A stretch of DNA of 22,003 bases from Candidatus Desantisiibacteriota bacterium (GTDB lineage Bacteria > JACRDZ01): NCBI GenBank assembly GCA_016209155.1, contig JACQWU010000070.1, positions 1 through 22,003 on the forward strand, given 5' to 3'. Shown piece after piece: positions 15,555-22,003 of this stretch; positions within the stretch are counted from its first letter, which is position 1, and each line of letters starts with the position of its first letter. Below the pieces are notes generated by a model, which was given only the letters and a program-made list of their open reading frames with translations, was not told the DNA's origin and searched no databases. Position numbers and translations under genes: made by a program.

Positions 15555-15678
15555 AATACCTGTCCATTACGATTTTGATTCAGAGCGATTTTATTCGACC
15601 AGTAAAATAAAACATTTATCATTTCAAACTTTTTTATGAATCCTACCAACCCGGGTAATCCATGACCAAAAAAAATAA

Positions 15679-15706
15679 TTGACAATCATAATAAAATAAG
15701 TATACT
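15679..15706 (+). promoter_or_regulatory. Promoter of the secD-secF operon
   Basis: TTGACA (15679-15684, perfect), a 16-base spacer, and TATACT (15701-15706). A leader of about 45 bases follows, with AAGGAAAGGA before the secD ATG at 15758. The remaining bases between 15555 and 15678 show no gene. Confidence 0.7.
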
Positions 15707-15757
15707 AAACACTTTAGGTTAATATTTATTTAACGTATTTTTAAGGAAAGGAATATT

Positions 15758-16867
15758 ATGGCATTAGATAGAAACAAAAGAAAGTGGCGCAGAATTAGTA
15801 TTATAGCTATAACTGTTATTTCTCTTATTGCTCTTTTACCTACTTTTGGGATTGTGACTCCAGGCTTGTGGCAAAAGGTTTTTCCTGAAAATAAAATTTC
15901 ATTGGGACTTGATCTTCAGGGTGGAATGCATGTTGCCTTGCAAGTGGAAACCGATAAATTACCTAAGGAAGCAAATAAGGATGAGGCAGTAAATGTTGTT
16001 CTGGAAGTTTTACGAAAACGTGTTGATGAATTTGGAGTATCCGAACCAATAATACAGAGAGAAGGTCTGGATAGAATAATAATACAGCTTCCCGGTATAA
16101 AAGATTCTGAAAGAGCTCTGGCTCTTATTGGCAGGACTGCTCATCTTGAATTCAGACTTGTAGCTGAAGACGGTAAACTGGAAGAGGCATTAAAAGGAAA
16201 TGTTCCGGAAGGGGAAGAAGTCGTAAATATGAAAACAACAGCATCATCAGGCAAAGTTTCATCTCAACCGTTTCTTCTGAAAAAAGAAGCAAAGGTTACC
16301 GGTGCTGATTTAATAAATGCTAATGTTCAAATCGGCGGTGAATGGAATGAGCCCTATGTTCAGCTTGAATTTAATGACGAAGGCGCTAAAAAGTTTGGAG
16401 TCTTAACAAGTGATAACATAGGTAAGAGACTCGCAATAGTATTAGATGGTATTGTCCATTCTGCTCCGAACATAAGAGAACGAATTCCAAACGGCAAAGC
16501 CCAAATTTCAGGATCATTTACTATGGAAGAGGCAAAAGACCTTGCTATAGTCCTACGAGCCGGAGCTTTACCGGCTCCTGTAACTATTGCTGAAACACGC
16601 ATGGTTGGACCTTCTCTTGGAAGAGATTCAATCCGCAAAGGGATTATGGCAAGTATAGTCGGGCTTGTTTTAGTACTGCTTTTTATGATTATGTATTATA
16701 AAGGATCGGGATTTATTGCTTTAACCGCACTTGTTTTAAATATTATAATTTTGCTTGCCAGTATGTCAATTTTTAAAGCCACCCTCTGCGGGCAGGGAAA
16801 ACAATTCATACATGTGTTGATAATGGCTATGATAAAGCTTTTAGCAGTATCTTTGACTCTAATCTGA
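15758..16867 (+). CDS. secD: Protein translocase subunit SecD, frame broken near residue 342
   Basis: SecD works with SecF in the inner membrane and uses the proton gradient to pull proteins through SecYEG. Residues 1-342 are authentic: TM1 (12-30), the L-G-L-D-L-Q-G-G motif (49-56), the P1 periplasmic region, V-L-D-G-x-V-x-S-A-P, L-R-A-G-A-L-P-A-P-V and the next TM helices to S-I-F-K-A-T-L. The last 27 residues (343-369) are out of frame and unrelated to SecD. The true C-terminal part resumes at 16786 in another frame. About 29 codons, covering the A-V-D-A-N-V-L-I and E-R-I-R-E-E segment, are absent at the joint (16784-16786). As written, the protein should not work as a proton-driven SecD. 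Confidence 0.93.
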   Translation: MALDRNKRKWRRISIIAITVISLIALLPTFGIVTPGLWQKVFPENKISLGLDLQGGMHVALQVETDKLPKEANKDEAVNVVLEVLRKRVDEFGVSEPIIQREGLDRIIIQLPGIKDSERALALIGRTAHLEFRLVAEDGKLEEALKGNVPEGEEVVNMKTTASSGKVSSQPFLLKKEAKVTGADLINANVQIGGEWNEPYVQLEFNDEGAKKFGVLTSDNIGKRLAIVLDGIVHSAPNIRERIPNGKAQISGSFTMEEAKDLAIVLRAGALPAPVTIAETRMVGPSLGRDSIRKGIMASIVGLVLVLLFMIMYYKGSGFIALTALVLNIIILLASMSIFKATLCGQGKQFIHVLIMAMIKLLAVSLTLI

Positions 16868-17037
16868 CTACACTCATAACTGCCATTGCATTATATATTT
16901 TCGGCACAGGTCCTGTAAAAGGTTTTGCAGTAACCCTATCATTAGGTATTGTAATCAGTATGTATACGGCAATACTTGTAACAAGAGAAATTTACGATAC
17001 TCTGCTTGATTCAGGGATGAAACACATAAGTATTTAA
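16786..17037 (+). pseudogene. secD: Detached C-terminal part of secD
   Basis: From CTG at 16786 a frame of 83 codons reads L-R-A-G-K-T-I and G-Y-D-K-A-F-S-S-I-F-D-S-N-L-T-T-L. It then reads G-T-G-P-V-K-G-F-A-V-T-L-S-L-G-I and ends at TAA (17035-17037). This is the standard end of SecD, with the last two membrane helices. It has no start of its own and overlaps the out-of-frame tail of the upstream piece. Adding 88 bases at the joint would restore a frame of about 455 residues, a normal size for a short SecD. Confidence 0.85.
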
Positions 17038-17122
17038 AAGTTTGTGTTGACAGCAATAAAGGTTGGATAGCTGTTTAATTAACTATCAGGATAAATTAAT
17101 AATCGTATAGAAAGGAAAAAAT

Positions 17123-17829
17123 ATGGAATTTTTTCATGGAACTAGTTTTGATTTTATGAAATTCAGTCAAAGTTGATGAGATAAGAAATGTCTTATCCAA
17201 AATAAATTTAGGTGATAGTGTAATTCAACAATATGGCGCGGAAAACGAAATTCTTATTCGTGCGCGGAATAAATCAGAAAAAGAAGGCAATAAAATAGAT
17301 AAAGTAATTGAAAAAGCCTTAAAAGATAATTTTAATAATATTAATCCTATTCAAGTTCAGAGAACTGAATATGTCGGTCCAATTGCAGGAAAAAAACTTA
17401 CCAGTGATACTATAATGGCAGTTTTATTATCAATGGTAGGAATCCTTATATATGTAACATGGCGTTTTGAATTTAAGTATTCGCTTGGAGGTGTGATGGC
17501 GCTTTTTCATGATGTTTTGATTACCCTGGGATTTTTTTCTATTCTTAACAGAGAAATAAGCATTCAAGTGGTTGCGGCGATTTTAACACTTGTCGGTTAT
17601 TCAATCTGATATAATTAATGTCAGTATAAATAACACTCTTGGCAGAACAGTAAATACTTCTTTGACAACCCTATTATCTGTTGTTGCTTTATTTGTTTTC
17701 GGAGGTGAAGTGCTAAGAGATTTTTCGCTTGCGCTTTTAATAGGGATTATCACAGGAACATATTCTTCAATTTATATTGCTTCTCCTATTTTAATAGACT
17801 GGGAAAATTTTTTCGAAAAGAAGAAATAA
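17123..17829 (+). pseudogene. secF: Protein translocase subunit SecF, broken in two places
   Basis: Three frames are needed. Piece 1, from ATG at 17123 after AAAGGA, reads M-E-F-F-H-G-T-S-F-D-F-M-K-F and hits TGA at 17174. Piece 2 (from about 17166 to 17606) reads V-K-V-D-E-I-R-N-V-L-S, V-G-P-I-A-G-K-K-L, W-R-F-E-F-K-Y and L-T-L-V-G-Y-S-I. Piece 3 (from 17605 to the stop at 17829) reads D-I-I-N-V-S-I-N-N-T-L-G-R-T, L-T-T-L-L and I-G-I-I-T-G-T-Y-S-S-I. Missing at the first joint are TM1 and the G-I-D-F-T-G-G motif (about 45 codons). Missing at the second is N-D-T-I-V-V-F-D-R-I-R-E-N (about 20-25 codons). Both losses are out of frame. Confidence 0.85.
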
Positions 17830-17865
17830 TTTTGATCTTTGAAAGGTTTAAACAAAAATATAAAT

Positions 17866-19185
17866 ATGGCAAAAATACGTCCATTTACTGGAATAAGATA
17901 TAATCTTAATTTAATTACGGATATTTCTTTAGTTACATCTCCACCCTATGATGTGATTTCACATCATGATCAAAAGATGTATTATGAAAAACATGAAAAT
18001 AATATTATACGCTTGATACTTGGTCTCGAATATCCGGGGGATAATGAGACAGGCAATAAATACACACGGGCAAAAAATTATTTTAAAGATTGGCAGAAAA
18101 AAGATATCCTTATTTCTGATGATACTCCTTCAATCTATTTATATTCTCAGGAATTTACACTGAAAGGACATAAAGAAGCGCAAATACTTCATGGATTCAT
18201 TTGTCTCGTTAAACTGGAAGACTTTTCATCCGGTATTATTTGTCCTCATGAACAGACTCTTTCCGCTCCTAAAAAAGATCGTTTTGAGCTTATGCGTAAT
18301 TGTGAAGCAAATTTCAGCCAAATATATGGATTATATTCCGATAAAAAATTCCAAATCGAGAAATTTCTAAATCCTATATTTAAAACTCCTCCGCTCATAA
18401 AAACACCGGATAAAGATGGAGTAAAAAATGAACTCTGGAAAGTATCAGATATAGATGTTATTAATCAGATTACAACTCTTATGAAAGATAAAGTTATTGT
18501 GATTGGCGACGGACATCATCGTTATGAAACAGCGCTTAATTATAAAAACGAGAGAAAAAATAATAATCCTTCTCATACAGGGCAGGAACCCTATAATTAT
18601 GTTATGTTTATGCTGGTCAACGCTGAGGATCCAGGATTAACTATATTGCCGACACACCGTCTGCTTCACAACTTATCTGATTTGAATATGAAAAGTCTTA
18701 TGAATCAGATATCCGAATATTTTGAAATTACAAAATTGGATTATGATATTGAGAGTGAAATTACAATTTCAAGAAAGATGGTGGAAATTGGTAAAACAAA
18801 GCATGCATTTTGTCTGTATGCAGGAAAAGATGATTACTACTTATTAGTTTTAAAAGATGAAAAAGCGATTGAACGTTATACAGATAAATCCAAATCAGAT
18901 GTCTGGCAAAAATTAGATGTTGCTATTTTGCACAATTTTATTATAGAGCAATTTTTGGATATTGGTCATCATCATTTAAAAGATGGTAAACATATTGTAT
19001 ATAACCATAATTTTAATGATTGCATAGAGAGAGTTAATAAAGGAGAATTCCAGCTTGCTTTATTCCTTAATCCTACTCACCCGGATGAAGTAATGGAAAT
19101 TTCAGGACAAGGTGAATTAATGCCGCAAAAATCCACATATTTTTATCCTAAACTTTTAACAGGATTAGTTATTAATAAGCTATAA
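17866..19185 (+). CDS. DUF1015-family protein
   Basis: 439 residues from ATG at 17866, where M-A-K-I-R-P-F-T-G-I-R-Y matches the family's usual start. A TTG at 17839 would add nine unmatched residues. Family marks are S-P-P-Y-D-V-I (25-31), P-H-E-Q-T (127-131) and G-D-G-H-H-R-Y-E-T-A (214-223). The last looks like a metal or phosphate-handling site. DUF1015 proteins are cytoplasmic and widespread, with no firmly known reaction. The ribosome site is poor: AAAGG lies about 20 bases upstream. It follows secF by 36 bases and precedes the WD40-like gene by 24, so it could belong to a secDF transcript. It is intact. Confidence 0.88.
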   Translation: MAKIRPFTGIRYNLNLITDISLVTSPPYDVISHHDQKMYYEKHENNIIRLILGLEYPGDNETGNKYTRAKNYFKDWQKKDILISDDTPSIYLYSQEFTLKGHKEAQILHGFICLVKLEDFSSGIICPHEQTLSAPKKDRFELMRNCEANFSQIYGLYSDKKFQIEKFLNPIFKTPPLIKTPDKDGVKNELWKVSDIDVINQITTLMKDKVIVIGDGHHRYETALNYKNERKNNNPSHTGQEPYNYVMFMLVNAEDPGLTILPTHRLLHNLSDLNMKSLMNQISEYFEITKLDYDIESEITISRKMVEIGKTKHAFCLYAGKDDYYLLVLKDEKAIERYTDKSKSDVWQKLDVAILHNFIIEQFLDIGHHHLKDGKHIVYNHNFNDCIERVNKGEFQLALFLNPTHPDEVMEISGQGELMPQKSTYFYPKLLTGLVINKL

Positions 19186-19209
19186 AAAATAAAATGATTG
19201 AGGAACAAA

Positions 19210-21081
19210 ATGTTTAGTATAAAGATTAAATTTATATTATCATTTATAGCTATATTTTTTATTTTTAAAATAATAACAATCTATGGTACAAATGAAAATC
19301 AAAAAACCTCAGAATCAGAAAAATTCATAGTTAAAATAGATATTTCCTCATGGATACAAAATAGTCTTAAATTTAGCTTTGACAGCAAACACGCAGTTTA
19401 CGCGGCTAAAAAAGGGAATAAATGGTTTGTTATAATTGATGGAATAAAGGAGAATAAATACGACGGAATTTTGTCGGATACCCCTATTTTCAGCCCCGAT
19501 AGTAAATCTATAGCATATGCGGCGCAAAAAAATAGTAAATGGATCGTAGTAGTTGATGGAAAAGAAGGTAAGGAATATGATGGCATAGGTTCTATCCCTG
19601 TTTTTAGTCCTGATAGTAAACGTGTTGCCTATACTGCAAGGCAGGGCAATAAATGGTTTGCAGTCATTGATAATAAAGAAGATAAATATTATGATGGTAT
19701 AGTATGTAGTCCTATTTTTAGTCGCAATAGCAAAAGAATTGCCTATACCGCTGTGATAGATAATAAACAATTTATTGTTACAGAAAGCGGAGAAAAAATT
19801 AAATATGATGGTGTCGGATGCATACCTTTTTTTAGCCGGGACAATAATAATATAGAGCCCCTGTACCGGGATGATAATCTGAAAAATCAGTTTGTATTAA
19901 CAGATTTAAAAAGGCTGGAACTCTACGATGGGATAACCTCCGGCACTCCGGTCTTTGGGCCTGATACAAGACGCGCGGCTTATATTTACATTTCCGGTCA
20001 ATTTAAAAAACGATTTGTTAATATGTATAAAAAGGAAAATGTTACATGGTCAGGGGACCCTGTTTTTAGTCCGGATAGCAAACAGTTAATATATACAGCC
20101 AGAGTAGGGGATAAATGGTTTGTTGTTATAAATGACAAAGAAGAAAAAAAGTATGATCAAATCACTTCAGGCAAAATTCTTTTTGATCCTGATATTAAGC
20201 TGATAGCTTATTCATCAGGTCAATATAAAAAACGGTTTTTAGTTGTAGACGGGAAAAATGAAAATGAATATCCGGGTATTGTGCCCGGAAATCTTATATT
20301 TAGTCCTGCAGGCTCGGGAATTGCATATACTGCAAAGAATGGGAATAAATGGTGTGTTGTTATTGATGGAAAAGAAGAAAAATATTACGATGGTATTATT
20401 GCAAAGAATTTGATATTCAGCCCTAATAATAAATATATAGCTTATGGAGTAAGAGAAGGTAATAAATACAGCATGGTTATAGACGGTAAAGAAGGGGAAT
20501 ACTATGATGACATTATGGCAGGTACTCCAATTATAAGTTCTGATGGACTCAGAATAGCCTATATAGCAAAAAAAGGCAGTAAATGGTTTGTTGTTATAAA
20601 TGGCAAAAAAGAAAAAGAATATAATGCTGTCGGAGCCGGCACTTTAATTTTTAGCCCTGACAGCAGGCATTTAGTATATGCGGCAAGAAAAGATGATAAG
20701 TGGTTTATTGTTAAAGACGGGATAGAGGAAAAAAAATATGATGAAATTGTTGCGGATACAATTGTTTTCAGCCCTGACAGCATGAAATTTGCATATGCGG
20801 CAAGATCGGGAGTTAAATGGCTGGTGAACAATAGCGGTAAGGAAGAAGAAAAATATTATAATTGCATTATGGCAGAAAATCTAATTTTTAGCCCCGATAG
20901 CAGACATCTTGTATATGCTGCGCAGGGAATCAGGGGTAAGTGGTTTGTGATTGCTGATGGTAAAGAAAAAAAAGAATATAGCGAAATAATAACCAGAATA
21001 ATTTTTGATTCTGATACCTGCTTCCATTACCTTGCAGGACAGGATAATTCAATTTATCTGGTGGAAGAAAAAATAGATTAA
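19210..21081 (+). CDS. Secreted WD40-like beta-propeller repeat protein (about 14 blades)
   Basis: 623 residues starting with a hydrophobic signal segment (about 5-23). The rest is a tandem array of about 14 blades plus a partial fifteenth, each of about 37-40 residues. The consensus is (P/L)-I-F-S-P-D-S-K-x-I-A-Y-A-A, then G-N-K-W-F-V-V-x-D-G-K-E, then K-Y-D-G-I. Blades 4-6 and 8 are the most worn. Fourteen blades would suit two seven-blade propellers, but this is inference. Such proteins are surface or periplasmic, with binding rather than catalytic roles. The ATG at 19210 is chosen because GAGGA lies five bases upstream. Its TAA stop overlaps the stop of the convergent PD40 gene. Confidence 0.85.
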   Translation: MFSIKIKFILSFIAIFFIFKIITIYGTNENQKTSESEKFIVKIDISSWIQNSLKFSFDSKHAVYAAKKGNKWFVIIDGIKENKYDGILSDTPIFSPDSKSIAYAAQKNSKWIVVVDGKEGKEYDGIGSIPVFSPDSKRVAYTARQGNKWFAVIDNKEDKYYDGIVCSPIFSRNSKRIAYTAVIDNKQFIVTESGEKIKYDGVGCIPFFSRDNNNIEPLYRDDNLKNQFVLTDLKRLELYDGITSGTPVFGPDTRRAAYIYISGQFKKRFVNMYKKENVTWSGDPVFSPDSKQLIYTARVGDKWFVVINDKEEKKYDQITSGKILFDPDIKLIAYSSGQYKKRFLVVDGKNENEYPGIVPGNLIFSPAGSGIAYTAKNGNKWCVVIDGKEEKYYDGIIAKNLIFSPNNKYIAYGVREGNKYSMVIDGKEGEYYDDIMAGTPIISSDGLRIAYIAKKGSKWFVVINGKKEKEYNAVGAGTLIFSPDSRHLVYAARKDDKWFIVKDGIEEKKYDEIVADTIVFSPDSMKFAYAARSGVKWLVNNSGKEEEKYYNCIMAENLIFSPDSRHLVYAAQGIRGKWFVIADGKEKKEYSEIITRIIFDSDTCFHYLAGQDNSIYLVEEKID

Positions 21082-22003
21082 TAATTCATCCATGATGGGA
21101 ACCATATATTGCAGTCCCAGTCAACAATAATTTTTCTATCATCAAAATCAGATGTGGAAATAAAGCTCATCCGTCTTCTCATATAATCTTTATCAGATAA
21201 AGTGCTTATTAAAATTTTTTTATTATCAGGAGAAACAAAGACATAATCATCCTTAAATAGACTTTTATCTTTTGCGATAGCTGAAAATTTTCGTATTGTC
21301 TGAGATTTTGTATCGTATTCGTATATTTGAGGAGGAGTTGAATAATTATTCATAATGAAGTATATTTTTTCACCATCAAAAGAGAAATTCGGGCAAAATT
21401 CATTATTATCGCCGACAATGTACTTTGGCGCGCGGGAATTTGGGCGTAAGGAAAATGCTGAAGTTGCTAAATCTATTTGTGTCATAGCTTTCTCATCAAA
21501 TAAGGGCTCTTCACCAGTCCCATCTGAGTTTATTATGAAAATTTGTATTTTTTTTAAGCGTTGTGATTGGAAGATGATTTTTTTTCCATCCGGAGAAAAT
21601 GAAGGATAGGAATCTTCAAAATTATTATTAGTAAGTCTTTTTACGTTTTTTCCATCTCCATCCATAATATAAATTTCACCATTCCCATCCCGATTGGATT
21701 GAAACACAACCTTTTTAGAATCAGGGGACCAATTCGGAAAAAAGTCATTATGATTTTCACCGTCTGTTAATTTTATCCGGTTTTTACCTTCATCATCCAT
21801 GATCCATATTTTGCTTTTTTTATATCCGGTTGTGCTGAAAGGAATAGAACAAAAAAGGATTTTCTTTGTTTTTTGAGACCAGCGCGGCCAGAATTCAAAA
21901 TCTTTTGAATTGGAAAGGTTTTTTACTCTTTCGTTTCCCATGTCCATTATGTATATATTGCTGTATCCCGTAATATCAGAATTAAACAATATATATTTAT
22001 TTT
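21078..22003 (-). CDS. TolB-like PD40 beta-propeller protein (5' end outside window)
   Basis: The frame is open to the right edge, so the N-terminus and any signal peptide are not seen. About 308 codons are present. Blades carry the PD40/TolB pattern: N-I-Y-I-M-D, W-S-P-D-S-K-K-V-V-F-Q-S-N-R-D-G-N-G-E-I-Y-I-M-D-G-D-G-K, R-L-T-N, and F-S-P-D-G-K-K-I-I-F-Q-S. The C-terminal blades are more diverged, ending W-F-P-S-W-M-N-Y. The family is usually periplasmic or extracellular; TolB itself belongs to the Tol-Pal system, but nothing here shows Pal or Tol partners. It converges on the WD40-like gene and shares stop-codon bases with it. Confidence 0.85.
   Translation of the reverse strand, partial: NKYILFNSDITGYSNIYIMDMGNERVKNLSNSKDFEFWPRWSQKTKKILFCSIPFSTTGYKKSKIWIMDDEGKNRIKLTDGENHNDFFPNWSPDSKKVVFQSNRDGNGEIYIMDGDGKNVKRLTNNNFEDSYPSFSPDGKKIIFQSQRLKKIQIFIINSDGTGEEPLFDEKAMTQIDLATSAFSLRPNSRAPKYIVGDNNEFCPNFSFDGEKIYFIMNNYSTPPQIYEYDTKSQTIRKFSAIAKDKSLFKDDYVFVSPDNKKILISTLSDKDYMRRRMSFISTSDFDDRKIIVDWDCNIWFPSWMNY

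Noticed and set aside
16780-16870. Programmed frameshift in secD
   Set aside because: A slippage event would change the frame but not remove about 29 conserved codons; there is no slippery heptamer with a following structure at the joint.
15758-17829. Intein or intron interrupting secD or secF
   Set aside because: Inteins and introns add sequence; here sequence is missing and the flanks abut directly.

Overview
The window is a strongly AT-rich bacterial chromosome segment. It holds core bacterial genes (yicC, gmk, rpoZ, coaBC, pheS, pheT, secD, secF, sppA) next to secreted beta-propeller, beta-helix and Ig-like proteins and a short accessory stretch. Palindromic dispersed repeats, a DUF4143 ATPase, VapBC remnants and very divergent versions of common enzymes suggest an uncultivated candidate-phylum bacterium assembled from a metagenome. 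That placement is an inference; the sequence does not fix a phylum.

Layout. 1-239: 3' end of a right-handed beta-helix protein (+). 208-2361: a minus-strand operon of flavin reductase, sppA and a Yip1-family membrane protein. 2362-2794: divergent promoters around a ~100-bp palindromic repeat. 2795-7847: a six-gene plus-strand operon, yicC-gmk-rpoZ-coaBC-UDG-like-secreted Ig protein. 7891-9183: a DUF4143 ATPase (-). 9184-10700: a degraded accessory stretch with a diverged duplication, a PIN-domain remnant, a frameshifted hendecad coiled-coil gene and a membrane-protein scrap. 10710-11213: a vapBC-type module whose toxin has lost its middle. 11290-14659: pheS-pheT (-), with pheS broken near its N-terminus. 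14997-15554: a divergent APS-kinase-like protein. 15758-17829: secD and secF, both broken. 17866-21081: a DUF1015 protein and a 14-blade WD40-like secreted protein. 21078-22003: a TolB-like PD40 protein (-), cut by the window edge.

Functionally the plus-strand operon links RNA quality control (YicC), nucleotide supply (Gmk), RNA polymerase (omega) and coenzyme A synthesis. SecD/SecF would drive export of the many secreted proteins here, and SppA would clear leftover signal peptides.

The most striking signal is a series of out-of-frame gaps between about 9.5 and 17.7 kb. In secD (one), secF (two), pheS (one) and vapC (one), conserved coding sequence resumes in another frame after an estimated 20-50 codons have vanished, with no insertion sequence or stop-riddled filler at the joint. 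SecD and SecF both lose the segment carrying the conserved (E/D)RIRE motif. Because pheS and secDF are normally indispensable, either the assembly dropped short segments, intact copies lie elsewhere, or something unusual is happening. Raw reads would decide.
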